Assembly (NCBI GenBank): GCA_022838705.1
Contig: JALHJZ010000002.1
Location: 186,001-250,000 of the forward strand
Length of the DNA stretch: 64,000 nt
Origin: Candidatus Bipolaricaulota bacterium
GTDB taxonomy: Bacteria > Bipolaricaulota > Bipolaricaulia > Bipolaricaulales > Bipolaricaulaceae
Direction of reading: 5' to 3'
Shown here piece after piece: positions 50,095 to 58,615 of the stretch (within the stretch, counting starts at the first letter, position 1; every line of letters starts with the position of its first letter). Below the pieces are notes generated by a model. That model was not told the origin of the DNA, did no database searches, and worked only from the letters and a program-made list of their open reading frames with translations. The position numbers were made by a program, and so were the translations under genes.

Positions 50095-50721
50095 CTACCG
50101 TCTGCCGCAACCCCCAGAGCTACAGTCCTCCACCTTCACGAGCCGCGTCGCCCTCGCCTCGGCGCCCGCGGCATCGGTGACGGTGAGGATGACCAGGAAC
50201 TCCCCAGGGTTGGCGAAGGCATGGCTCACGATCTTCCCTTCGCCGGTGGCGCCATCGCCGAAGTCCCACGCGTAGTGGGCGATGTCGGCGTCGGGATCGG
50301 AGGACGCGGAGGCATCGAACGAGACCGACTCCCCCTGGAACGGGTCGGCGGGGAGGAACGTGAACGCCGCCGTGGGGGGGTTGTTGAGGGCACGCACGAA
50401 CGTCGTCGCCCGGCCGGTCCCAGAGGGGCCGACCACGACGAGCGTGACCAGGTACTCACCGGCTCGCTGGTAGGTGTGTTGGATCTCCCGGCCGGCGACG
50501 ACGGGGCTCCCGTCCCCGAAGTCCCACAGGTGGTCGGTGAGGGGTCCCTCGGGATCGGCGGACCGGGTCGCGTCGAAGTGCACGGCGAGCGGGGCCTGGC
50601 CCTCGACGGGCGAGGCGACGATCGTCGCGCTGATCCTCTGCAGCGGCCCCACCTCGGGCGTACACCCGGAGAGGAGGAGAAGCCCGGCTCCTACAGCAAG
50701 TACCCCCACACGTTTCCTCAT
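50095..50721 (-). CDS. Lipoprotein with two PKD domains
   Basis: A 208-residue protein with a lipobox 'LLLLSGC' (C20) and two PKD beta-sandwich domains, each with the hallmark 'WDFGDG' (about residues 66 and 149) and a 'GEY/F...TLTV' last strand. PKD domains mediate binding on the cell surface. The end is Cys-rich ('CSSGGCGRR'). It is last in a three-gene string with another PKD lipoprotein and a barrel-like protein. GCGAGGTGAG precedes the ATG. Confidence 0.85.
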   Translation of the reverse strand: MRKRVGVLAVGAGLLLLSGCTPEVGPLQRISATIVASPVEGQAPLAVHFDATRSADPEGPLTDHLWDFGDGSPVVAGREIQHTYQRAGEYLVTLVVVGPSGTGRATTFVRALNNPPTAAFTFLPADPFQGESVSFDASASSDPDADIAHYAWDFGDGATGEGKIVSHAFANPGEFLVILTVTDAAGAEARATRLVKVEDCSSGGCGRR

Positions 50722-50726
50722 ATGTC

Positions 50727-51341
50727 TCACCTCGCACAGCCTGGCCCGCCCTGGACCTCGATGACCTGGGTCACCGAGGCCACGGCCCCGGCCTCGTCCA
50801 CGATGGTCAAGGTCACGGGGTACGCCCCCCCGTACCAGTACATGTACCCAACCTTCTCTCCCACGTCCCAATCCCCGTTTCCGAACGCCCAGCGGTACTC
50901 GACGATCGCTCCGTTGGGCGACGTGGATGTGGAGGCATCGAACCAGATCGTCTCCCCGGTCCCCGGCCGCCAGGGCGCGGTGGAGAAGCTCGCCGTCGGG
51001 GGAGCGAACTGTACTTCGACACGCCCGTCACGGCGGCTCGACAGGCCCTGCTCGTCGTAGACCTCGAGCGTCACCCGGAACGTCCCCCCCCGGCTGTAGG
51101 TGTGGGAGACGATCGGCCCCAGCGCTCGGGTCCCATCCCCGAGGTCCCAGATGTACTCCACGACCCTCCCGTTCTCGGAGAACGAGAGCGACCCATCGCA
51201 CACCACAGTGAGGGGAGCCACGCCGGCGCTGGGACGAAGCGCGAACAGGGCCTCCGGGGGGACGGCCTGGAACTTCGGCGTGCACCCTCCCAGGGCGAGC
51301 GCCACGAGTGCGCACCCGACCACGAACAGCCTTCTCTTCAT
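50727..51341 (-). CDS. Lipoprotein with PKD domains
   Basis: A 204-residue paralog of the following gene: lipobox 'LALGGC' (C20), first PKD motif 'WDLGDG', second degraded to 'WAFGNGDW'. Its end is also Cys-containing ('GGPGCAR'). The two lipoproteins are five bases apart and likely act together on the outer surface. Confidence 0.85.
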   Translation of the reverse strand: MKRRLFVVGCALVALALGGCTPKFQAVPPEALFALRPSAGVAPLTVVCDGSLSFSENGRVVEYIWDLGDGTRALGPIVSHTYSRGGTFRVTLEVYDEQGLSSRRDGRVEVQFAPPTASFSTAPWRPGTGETIWFDASTSTSPNGAIVEYRWAFGNGDWDVGEKVGYMYWYGGAYPVTLTIVDEAGAVASVTQVIEVQGGPGCAR

Positions 51342-51352
51342 CGCACACCCCC

Positions 51353-52096
51353 TCACAGGTTGAACTCCATCCGCACCGCTAGTCCCAGCCAGGGGCCGGA
51401 AAACCCAACGGGATCGCCCAGTCCATCCGCGTTGAGGTCGAGCACGCCCGTCCCCGCCCGCGGCACGCTCGGGGGGGCAAGCCGGAACCCGACCTCGAAC
51501 CCCGCGCTCGCCCCCGGCCCCAGCGGGAGGGAGACCTGGACCGCTACCGTCCCCACCGGCCCCACGCTGGTGTAGGTCGTGTCCTCGGCTTTGGGCAGGA
51601 ACGGGAGCGACCAGTCCGTCGGCAGCGTGGGCGGGAACACACACCGGTAGCCAATCCGCGATGTTCCCCACCCTGCGGAGGCGCTCACGATGAGGATGTC
51701 CGGCACGAGGACCAGGTCCAGCTCGGCAGCGAAGGCGACGAAGCCGACGTCGAGGCTGATGTCCACCGGATGCGACGTCTCCTCCGCAGTCCACGTCCCT
51801 TGGGTGCGGGTGCCAACGCTCGCCACTTCCATCTGCAGCCCCACCCGCAGCACGCCCCCCACCGCCTCGCTGAGCCGCAGGCCGACCCCCTGACCGAGCG
51901 CGGGGATAAGGGGGACGGGCTCGCTCCCCGCTCGTTCGTTGACGAACCCGATCGTCTGGTTGGCGAGGTGGATGAACGTGTTCAGGCTCGGAACATCAAC
52001 GAACGCCCATTGGGCCGCCGAGCCCACCGCGAGGGTCGTCGCCCCTCCGGCAACGCCCACCGCCGCCACCACTAGCCCTGCCAGGATCGCTCGCAT
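51353..52096 (-). CDS. Putative barrel-like exported protein
   Basis: A 247-residue exported protein: signal peptide 'MRAILAGLVVAAVGVAGGA', then repeated amphipathic strand patterns ('VGLRLSEAVGGVLRVGLQM', 'LGLAVRMEFNL' at the end). An outer-membrane barrel or beta-rich surface protein is suspected, not shown. It is first in the string with the two PKD lipoproteins. Confidence 0.55.
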   Translation of the reverse strand: MRAILAGLVVAAVGVAGGATTLAVGSAAQWAFVDVPSLNTFIHLANQTIGFVNERAGSEPVPLIPALGQGVGLRLSEAVGGVLRVGLQMEVASVGTRTQGTWTAEETSHPVDISLDVGFVAFAAELDLVLVPDILIVSASAGWGTSRIGYRCVFPPTLPTDWSLPFLPKAEDTTYTSVGPVGTVAVQVSLPLGPGASAGFEVGFRLAPPSVPRAGTGVLDLNADGLGDPVGFSGPWLGLAVRMEFNL

Positions 52097-52148
52097 CTCA
52101 GCCTCGCGTGATGGAGGCTACGCCCGCACGGGCGGGGATCCGAGGACA

Positions 52149-52168
52149 GGCCCCCCCCAGCGGGGGCC
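52149..52168 (-). terminator. Hairpin after the threonine aldolase gene
   Basis: GGCCCCC/GGGGGCC stem (7 bp) with a 6-nt loop, six bases after the stop at 52175. No U-tract. Confidence 0.5.
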
Positions 52169-52174
52169 GGTTCG

Positions 52175-53215
52175 TCACGCCCCCGCGGTACTGAGTTCCC
52201 GCCCCACGAGGTCAACCGTCCGCTGCACGTCGGCGGCGGAGATCCCAAGGTGCGTCACCATCCGCACCTGCCGGGCGGAGGTCCCCGCCCCAGCCGGGGA
52301 GGCGAGCACGCCCCGGTCGCGCAGTCGCTGGCAGAGGGCCCCCGCATCGGGGCCCCGTTCGATCGTGAAGATGACGATGTTCGTGTCCGGGGGCCACACG
52401 GACAGGGCAGGCAGGGAGGCGAGACCATCGGCGAGGAGCCGGGCATGGGCGTGGTCGAGGGCGAGGCGGTCCACGTGATGGTCGAGGGCGTACAGGCCCG
52501 CTGCGGCGAGGATCCCCGCCTGGCGCATCCCGCCCCCGAGCGCCTTGCGGGTCCGGCGGGCGGCGGCGATGAATTCCCGTGACCCGCAGAGGAGGGATCC
52601 CACCGGGCAGCCAAGCCCCTTGGACAGGCAGAACATGACGGAGTCGAACCCCAAGGCGAGATCCCGGGCCGGAATCCCCGTCGCCACGGAAGCGTTGAGG
52701 ATGCGCGCCCCATCGAGGTGGACGGGGATCCCCCGCCCATGGGCGAGGTCGAGGACCTCCCGCGCCGCGGCGAGGGGCCAGATCCGGCCCCCGGCCGCGT
52801 TGTGCGTGTTCTCCAGACACACGAGCCCGGTCGGGGCGAGGTAGTAGATGTCGGGCCGGATCGCGGCCGCGACCTGGCGGGCGGTGAACACGCCCTTCTC
52901 CCCAGGGAGGACCCGCGGCTGGACGCCGGAGAAGCGGGCCATCGTCGCCAACTCCACGTTGTAGATGTGGGACCCCTCCTCGACGATGACCTCCTGGCCG
53001 GGGCGGGTGTGGCAGGCGATGGCGATCTGGTTCCCCATTGTCCCCGACGGCACGAACAACGCCGCCTCCGTGCCGAGGAGGTCGGCGGCCCGCTCCTCGA
53101 GCCGGCGCACGGTGGGGTCCTCACCGTACACGTCGTCCCCCACCTCCGCTGCGGCCATCGCCTCCCGCATCGCGGGCGTGGGCAGGGTCACCGTATCCGA
53201 ACGTAGATCGATCAT
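52175..53215 (-). CDS. Low-specificity L-threonine aldolase
   Basis: A 346-residue fold-type I PLP enzyme: 'IDLRSDTVTLPTPAMREAM', 'DDVYGEDPTVRRLE', 'HLDGARILNA' (Asp for the pyridine N) and 'CLSKGLGCPVGS' with the PLP lysine. It cleaves threonine/allo-threonine to glycine and acetaldehyde, feeding glycine to the glycine cleavage system nearby. ATG 53215 overlaps the pcm stop as ATGA; an ATG two codons upstream is also possible. Confidence 0.93.
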   Translation of the reverse strand: MIDLRSDTVTLPTPAMREAMAAAEVGDDVYGEDPTVRRLEERAADLLGTEAALFVPSGTMGNQIAIACHTRPGQEVIVEEGSHIYNVELATMARFSGVQPRVLPGEKGVFTARQVAAAIRPDIYYLAPTGLVCLENTHNAAGGRIWPLAAAREVLDLAHGRGIPVHLDGARILNASVATGIPARDLALGFDSVMFCLSKGLGCPVGSLLCGSREFIAAARRTRKALGGGMRQAGILAAAGLYALDHHVDRLALDHAHARLLADGLASLPALSVWPPDTNIVIFTIERGPDAGALCQRLRDRGVLASPAGAGTSARQVRMVTHLGISAADVQRTVDLVGRELSTAGA

Positions 53216-53778
53216 GTCCATCCCTCCTCCCCGATCAGGGGAACGAACGTACACGGGCAGAGGCGCCGCTCTACCCACTGCCCCCCGTCGCGGTGGACGA
53301 GGATCAGCTCCTGACTGAACCGTCCTCCCACCGGGATCACGAGCCGTCCGTGGGGGGCGAGCTGGGAACGGAGGAGGTCGGGGACCCGCGGCGCGCCGGC
53401 GGTGACGAGGATCGCGTCGAACGGCGCCTCCTCTGGCCAGCCCACTGTCCCGTCCCCAACGCGGAACCGGATGTTCTTGTACCCGAGCGCGCTCAACCTC
53501 CGCTGGGCGGCGCGGGAAAGCTCGGGGAGCCGCTCCACCGTGTACACCTCACCTGCCAGTTCGGCGAGGATCGCCGTCTGGTACCCCGATCCCGTGCCGA
53601 CCTCGAGCACGCGGTGCGTGGGCTGGAGGGCGAGGGCCTCCGTGGACAGGGCGACGATGTACGGCTGGGAGATGGTCTGGTCGTGGCCGATCGGGAGGGG
53701 GCGGTCCTCGTAGGCATGGGGCAGGAGGTGGGGGGGGACGAACGCGTGGCGGGGGACCCGCGCCAGGGCAGAAAGCAC
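53212..53778 (-). CDS. pcm: Protein-L-isoaspartate O-methyltransferase
   Basis: A 188-residue repair methyltransferase: 'LPIGHDQTISQPYIVA', SAM loop 'VLEVGTGSGYQTAIL' and 'VGDGTVGWPEEAPFDAILVTAGA' (key: DGTVGWPEEAP). The annotated GTG start (53778) follows about 20 codons that also look like the family N-terminus ('LREEGICDERVLSALARVPR'), but no ATG, GTG or TTG lies in that frame upstream; a CTG at 53808 is the nearest possibility. Neighbours: DUF2007 upstream and threonine aldolase downstream, both in the same operon. Confidence 0.85.
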   Translation of the reverse strand: MLSALARVPRHAFVPPHLLPHAYEDRPLPIGHDQTISQPYIVALSTEALALQPTHRVLEVGTGSGYQTAILAELAGEVYTVERLPELSRAAQRRLSALGYKNIRFRVGDGTVGWPEEAPFDAILVTAGAPRVPDLLRSQLAPHGRLVIPVGGRFSQELILVHRDGGQWVERRLCPCTFVPLIGEEGWT

Positions 53779-53860
53779 CCGCTCGTCGCAGATCCCTTCT
53801 TCCCGCAGCTCGGAGAGGAGGGCCTCCCGCGCCTGCGCAAGCCAGGGCTCAACGGGGCGG

Positions 53861-54103
53861 TCAGTCCCCGTGGTCGCCCTCCTCCCGCATCCTGAACGCG
53901 GCGAGCGCTTCCCGTGCCCGATCGAGGTCCGCCGCCGGGACGAGGACCCGCACCTCGGCGAGCCCGTCCGCAGTGAGCGGATACACCGACGGCGGAACGT
54001 GGCTCCTGAACTGGACAGGGATCCCCTCCCCCCGCAGGAAACTCGCCACGAGTTCGGCCTGGGGTGACCCGATCACCGTGGTCAGCACTTCCCAATCGTT
54101 CAT
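53861..54103 (-). CDS. DUF2007-type small signal-transducing-like protein
   Basis: An 80-residue protein beginning 'MNDWEVLTTVIGSPQAELVASFLRGEGIPV' (family pattern: V...AELV..LL...GI.V) and a 'EVRVLVPAADLDRAREAL' ending, typical of DUF2007. It is likely cytoplasmic with a ferredoxin-like fold; role unknown. ACAGGAGG lies before the ATG, which overlaps the trmY stop (ATGA). Confidence 0.78.
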   Translation of the reverse strand: MNDWEVLTTVIGSPQAELVASFLRGEGIPVQFRSHVPPSVYPLTADGLAEVRVLVPAADLDRAREALAAFRMREEGDHGD

Positions 54104-54687
54104 CCTGCCTCCTGTAGATCGAGCTCGTTGTGGACGAGGGTGATGCACTGGTGCCCCTGGAGGACCACCGGCCCCACCGAGATCCGCGGGAGGGCGGCGA
54201 GGAGGGCGTCCTCGGCCGGGGTGAAGTTGCGGTGGTCGGAGAGGAAGAACGCTGGCCGTTCCGGGACCTGCGCCCCGCGCAGCGGGTCCCCCGCCTCGTC
54301 GAGGACGAGGGGCACGCTCCCCGCAGCCCGGAGGTCATCGAGGAGCCCCCCGAGCCCCATCCGCCGCACCGTGATCCCCGGGGTGGACGGCCGTTCCTCC
54401 CCCGGAGGGAGGTCGTGGGCGGTGCGCAGCGCCTGGCGCAGGAGGGCGCCCGTGGACCGCTCATCCGGGTTCAGGTGCCGCAGGCGGCCCCCCCACAGGC
54501 TGATCGTCAATTGGTCCTGGATCACGAAGTGGAGCGCCACCGCGGGGCGGATCCCATGCGAGATGAGGAACGCATCGTTCGCCGCCCGACAGAGGACGTC
54601 GAGGCGGCCCGCCCCGCCCGGGAGGTCGGACAGGGAGAACTCCCCATCGAGGGGCACGGTATGGCTGACCATCACGAACGTTCGCAC
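54100..54687 (-). CDS. trmY: TrmY-like tRNA (pseudouridine54-N1)-methyltransferase
   Basis: A 195-residue SPOUT-class protein. 'FSLSDLPGGAGRLDVLCR' at about 17-34, 'FLISHGIRPAV', 'GGRLRHLNPDERSTGALL' and 'FFLSDHRNFTPAEDALL' match the TrmY/DUF358 family, which in archaea methylates N1 of pseudouridine 54 in tRNA. Bacterial occurrences are uncommon. TAGGAT (54699-54694, minus) ends six bases before the GTG start, so the mRNA is likely leaderless. Confidence 0.88.
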   Translation of the reverse strand: MRTFVMVSHTVPLDGEFSLSDLPGGAGRLDVLCRAANDAFLISHGIRPAVALHFVIQDQLTISLWGGRLRHLNPDERSTGALLRQALRTAHDLPPGEERPSTPGITVRRMGLGGLLDDLRAAGSVPLVLDEAGDPLRGAQVPERPAFFLSDHRNFTPAEDALLAALPRISVGPVVLQGHQCITLVHNELDLQEAG

Positions 54688-54767
54688 ACCCTGATCCTAA
54701 CGGACCCGCCCCGGGCGGACCACGGGGCTGTGGACCGGGCGCAGACCGAGGGGTACCATACGTTCTT

Positions 54768-55430
54768 ATGTATTTGATCGTCGTGGGCGCGGGTGGGATC
54801 GGGTCCGCGATCATCGACCTCGCGGTGCGCGATCGGCACAACGTGGCCGTCATCGAGCGGGACCCCAAGAAGGCGGAGGCGATCATCCGTCGCTACGATG
54901 TGCTCGTGTTCAACGCGGATGCGGCGTCAGCGGACATCCTCCGCGAGGCGGGGGCGGAGCGGGCCGATGCCCTCATCGCCACCACCCACGACGACGCGAC
55001 GAACCTTATGGTCATCGCTGCCGCCGGCGACCTCGGCGTCCCGACGATCGTCGCCGTGGTCAACAACCCTGAACACGCGGACCTGTTCCGCCGTCTGGGG
55101 GCCCATGTCATGGAGAACCCCGACATCATCGTCGCCGGCTACCTCTACCACTCCGCCTGGCATCCCCACGTCCGCGATCTGGTGGCGCTCCCCGGGGGAG
55201 CGCAGGTGTTCCGGATCACGATCACCGCCAACTCTCCCCTCGTCGACCTCACCCTCCGCGAGGCGGGCAAGCAGGGCCTGATTCCGGAGGGGCTCCTCAT
55301 CGCCGCGGTGGAGCGCAACGGGGACCTCGTCATCCCCTCGGGCAGCACAGTGATCCGGGCCGGGGACAACGTGACCGTGTTCACGAAGGGCCACGTCCCC
55401 CAGTCCACCATCGAACAGCTCACCGGTTAG
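54768..55430 (+). CDS. TrkA/KtrA-type potassium channel regulator
   Basis: A 220-residue RCK protein. An NAD-binding Rossmann domain starts 'YLIVVGAGGIGSAI' and has 'VIERDPKKAE' with the ribose-binding acidic residue; a TrkA-C domain occupies about 140-220 ('ANSPLVDLTLREAGKQGL'). It gates a K+ channel/transporter in response to nucleotides; the membrane partner is not in the window. A TACCAT box stands near the ATG. Its stop is six bases from the convergent gcvPB stop. Confidence 0.9.
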   Translation: MYLIVVGAGGIGSAIIDLAVRDRHNVAVIERDPKKAEAIIRRYDVLVFNADAASADILREAGAERADALIATTHDDATNLMVIAAAGDLGVPTIVAVVNNPEHADLFRRLGAHVMENPDIIVAGYLYHSAWHPHVRDLVALPGGAQVFRITITANSPLVDLTLREAGKQGLIPEGLLIAAVERNGDLVIPSGSTVIRAGDNVTVFTKGHVPQSTIEQLTG

Positions 55431-55436
55431 GGACGA

Positions 55437-56897
55437 CTAGGGGCGCGCCTTTCGGTCCCCTAGATCCACTTTAAGTCGGGGTTCCCGCACCGCCCGCGCC
55501 TCATCGAGCCGACGCACCGGCGTCGTATGGGGGGCATCGTGGAGGAGCTCCGGCTGTTCGCGGGCCTCCCGGGCGATGGCGAGCATCGCCGCGGCGAACG
55601 CGTCGAGGGTCTCCCGCGGCTCGGTCTCGGTGGGCTCGATCATGAGCGCCTCCCGGACGATGAGCGGGAAGTAGACCGTCGGCGGGTGGAACCCATAGTC
55701 CATGAGCCTCTTGGCGATGTCGAGCGTGCGCACCCCATCCAGTCCCTCCCCGGACAGGACGAACTCGTGCTTGGCGAGCCGATCGTAGGGGAGCTTGTAC
55801 GGGCCCGCGAGCTTCGCCTTGAGGTAGTTCGCCGCGAGGACAGCCCCCGCCGACACCTCGCGCAGCCCGTCGTCCCCCAGGGTGAGGATGTAGGCGAGGG
55901 CCTTGGCGATCACGAGCACGTTCCCGAAGTAGGGGTGGACGCGGCCGATCGACTTCGGCCGGTCCCAGACAAGCTTGAACTCCTCCCCCTCCCGCACGAC
56001 CTCGGGGACGGGGAGGTAGGGGAGGAGGGCCTCCGACACGGTCACCGGACCCGCTCCGGGGCCGCCCCCGCCGTGGGGGGTGGAGAACGTCTTGTGGAGG
56101 TTGATGTGGAACACGTCCGCCCCCATGTCCCCCGGTCGGGCTCGGCCGACGTAGGCGTTGAGGTTCGCCCCATCGAAGTAGCAGAGGCCGCCCGCGTTGT
56201 GGACGAGCGAGGTGATGGTGAGGATGTCCTCCTCGAACAGCCCGAGGGTGTTGGGGACGGTGAGCATGATCCCCGCCACGTCTGGGCCGAGGGCTCCCCG
56301 GAGGGCAGTGAGGTCCACCAGCCCCCGCCGGTCGGATGGGAGGGAGACGACGGAGAACCCAACCATCGCTGCCGAGGCGGGGTTCGTGCCGTGGGCGGAG
56401 TCGGGGAGGAGGATCTTCGTCCGCGTGCCGAGCTCTCCGCGGTCCTCGAGCCACTTCTTGATGAGGAGCATCCCCGTGAGCTCCCCATGGGCCCCCGCCG
56501 CCGGCTGGAGGGTGATCCCCGGCATGCCGGCGATCCCCTTCAGGCACTCCCCCATCTCCCACAGGAGGGCGAGCGCCCCTTGACACTCCTCGGCGGGGAG
56601 GAGGGGGTGGAGGTCGGCGAGCCCGGGGTGGCGCGCGAGGTCCTCGTGGAGCTTGGGGTTGTGCTTCATCGTGCACGAGCCCAACGGGTAGAACCCCGTG
56701 TCCACCCCGTAGTTCATCCGGGAGAGGGCGGTGTAGTGGCGGACGAGCTCCGGCTGCGAGACCGCGGGGAGGCAGGGCGCCCCCGTGCGCCGTAGCTCGG
56801 CTGGGATGCCTGCAAGGACCTGCTCTTCCGGCTGGACAAGCGGGGGCAAGGCGACGGCCCGCCGGCCAGGGGCACCGCGGTCGTAGATCGTGGTCAT
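55437..56897 (-). CDS. gcvPB: Glycine dehydrogenase (decarboxylating) subunit 2
   Basis: A 486-residue P-protein beta subunit, the half that carries PLP: 'INLHKTFSTPHGGGGPG' has the Schiff-base lysine, and 'MNYGVDTGFYPLGSCTMKHNPK' (key: YPLGSCTMKHNP) is diagnostic. With subunit 1 it decarboxylates glycine and loads aminomethyl on the H protein. ATG 56897 overlaps the subunit-1 stop (ATGA). gcvT is not in this window. Confidence 0.95.
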   Translation of the reverse strand: MTTIYDRGAPGRRAVALPPLVQPEEQVLAGIPAELRRTGAPCLPAVSQPELVRHYTALSRMNYGVDTGFYPLGSCTMKHNPKLHEDLARHPGLADLHPLLPAEECQGALALLWEMGECLKGIAGMPGITLQPAAGAHGELTGMLLIKKWLEDRGELGTRTKILLPDSAHGTNPASAAMVGFSVVSLPSDRRGLVDLTALRGALGPDVAGIMLTVPNTLGLFEEDILTITSLVHNAGGLCYFDGANLNAYVGRARPGDMGADVFHINLHKTFSTPHGGGGPGAGPVTVSEALLPYLPVPEVVREGEEFKLVWDRPKSIGRVHPYFGNVLVIAKALAYILTLGDDGLREVSAGAVLAANYLKAKLAGPYKLPYDRLAKHEFVLSGEGLDGVRTLDIAKRLMDYGFHPPTVYFPLIVREALMIEPTETEPRETLDAFAAAMLAIAREAREQPELLHDAPHTTPVRRLDEARAVREPRLKVDLGDRKARP

Positions 56898-58213
56898 TTC
56901 CCCTCCAGGGCGGACATGAATCGGTCCAGTTCCTCTTGGGTCCGCTTCTCGGTGACCGCGACGAGGAACCCATCTTCGATCCCGAGCGGGGCGAGGACGC
57001 GCGGGGGGAGGACGGCGATCCCCGCCCGCCGCAGCTTGGCCACCGCGCCGGCGGGATCCGCGCACCGCACCACGAACTCGTGGAAGAACGGCCCCCCGAA
57101 CGCGAGCCGGTACCCGGGGACGCGCGCGATCCGCGCCGCGAGGGCATGGGCCCGCTCAAACGACAGGAGCGCCACCCGCTTCAGCCCCTCCTGCTCCATC
57201 GCGGCAAGGTACACCGTGGCCGCGAGGGCACAGAGGGCGGAATTGGTGCAGATGTTCGACGTCGCCCCCTCGCGCCGGATGTGCTGCTCGCGGGTCTGGA
57301 AGGTCATCACGTACCCCGTCTTCCCGTCCACATCGCGCGTCTGGCCCGACACGCGGCCCGGCATCCGCCTCAGGTGAGCCATCCGCGTGGCGAAAAACCC
57401 GAGGAGGGGCCCCCCGAACGAAAGTGGGTTCCCAAGAGGCTGTCCCTCCCCCACCACCACGTCCGCCCCGAACGAGCCCGGTGGCTCGATCACGGCGAGG
57501 GGGATCGGGTTCGCATACGCGATGAGGAACGCCTCCCCCAGACGGTCCTTCAGCCCCGTGAGGTCCTCGAGGACCCCGAGCGCGTTCGGCTGCTGGACGA
57601 TGAGCGCGCACGCCCCGTCCGGGATCTGCCCGAGGGCGAGCCGACCGTCCTCGTCGTAGGGGACCTCGTGGAGGGTGAGGTCGGCCCCCCAGGCGTAGGT
57701 GGCGAGGACCTCCCGGGCACGGGGGTGGAGGGAGCGCGGGACGAGGACCCTTCTCCCCCCTGTGACGCGATGGGCCATCAGCACAGCCTCAGCGAGCGCA
57801 GTGGCCCCATCGTACATCGAGGCATTGGCCACCTCCATCCCCGTGAGCTCGCAGATCATGGTCTGATACTCGAACATCCAGGTCAGGGTCCCCTGCGAGA
57901 GCTCGGGCTGGTAGGGGGTGTAGGCGGTGGAGAGCTCGGACCGGGAGAGGATGTGGCCGACCACGGGCGGGATGTAGTGGTCGTACAGCCCGCCCCCGAG
58001 GAACGGGATCAGCTGCCGGCCCGTGGACCGCTCGGCGAGGGCGGTGAGGTGCCGCTGGACCCAAAGCTCGTCGTGGGGGGGAAGCCCGAGGGGCTGGTAC
58101 CGATCCCGGACCGCAGCCGGGATATCGGAGAACAGGGCATCTACGTCGGGGGCACCGATCGCCTCGAGCATCGCCCGGATGTCGGCCGCGGTGTGGGGGA
58201 GGTAGGGGTTCAT
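56894..58213 (-). CDS. gcvPA: Glycine dehydrogenase (decarboxylating) subunit 1
   Basis: A 439-residue P-protein alpha subunit: 'FLGGGLYDHYIPPVV', 'YTPYQPELSQGTLTWMFEYQT' (key: YQPELSQGTL), 'TSNICTNSALCAL'. Split P-proteins (alpha plus beta) are usual in Thermotogae, Firmicutes and archaea. ATGA overlaps at both ends link gcvH-gcvPA-gcvPB in one operon. Confidence 0.95.
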   Translation of the reverse strand: MNPYLPHTAADIRAMLEAIGAPDVDALFSDIPAAVRDRYQPLGLPPHDELWVQRHLTALAERSTGRQLIPFLGGGLYDHYIPPVVGHILSRSELSTAYTPYQPELSQGTLTWMFEYQTMICELTGMEVANASMYDGATALAEAVLMAHRVTGGRRVLVPRSLHPRAREVLATYAWGADLTLHEVPYDEDGRLALGQIPDGACALIVQQPNALGVLEDLTGLKDRLGEAFLIAYANPIPLAVIEPPGSFGADVVVGEGQPLGNPLSFGGPLLGFFATRMAHLRRMPGRVSGQTRDVDGKTGYVMTFQTREQHIRREGATSNICTNSALCALAATVYLAAMEQEGLKRVALLSFERAHALAARIARVPGYRLAFGGPFFHEFVVRCADPAGAVAKLRRAGIAVLPPRVLAPLGIEDGFLVAVTEKRTQEELDRFMSALEGK

Positions 58214-58593
58214 CCGCCGCCCTTCACGAGCGCGTCATAGCTGGCGGCATCGAGGAGCTCGCCCGCTTCCCTGGGCGCGGCGACCCGGATCACAAACAGC
58301 CACCCCTCGCCATAGGGATCCTTGTTCACGAGGTCAGGGGACCCGGGGAGGGCGGCATTGACCTCCACCACCTCCCCGCTGAGGGGGGCGAATACCTCCC
58401 CCACTGCCTTCACCGACTCCACGGTCGCCAGGCGGTCCCCGCGCCGGCCCACCGCCCCCACGGAGGGGAGCTCAACGAACACGATGTCCCCCAGCTGCTT
58501 CTGGGCGTGGTCGGTGATCCCCACCCGCGCCTTGTCGCCCTCCAGGCGAACCCACTCATGATCCTTCGTGTACCGAAGCTCCTGCGGAATCAA
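58210..58593 (-). CDS. gcvH: Glycine cleavage system H protein
   Basis: A 127-residue lipoyl carrier starting at TTG 58593 with AAAGGAGGGACG upstream. 'YTKDHEWVRLEGDKARVGITD' (key: HEWVRLEGD) and 'ATVESVKAVGEVF' are hallmarks; K62 is the lipoylation site. It shuttles the aminomethyl group between P, T and L proteins. Confidence 0.94.
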   Translation of the reverse strand: MIPQELRYTKDHEWVRLEGDKARVGITDHAQKQLGDIVFVELPSVGAVGRRGDRLATVESVKAVGEVFAPLSGEVVEVNAALPGSPDLVNKDPYGEGWLFVIRVAAPREAGELLDAASYDALVKGGG

Positions 58594-58615
58594 CGTCCCT
58601 CCTTTCCCGCGATCT

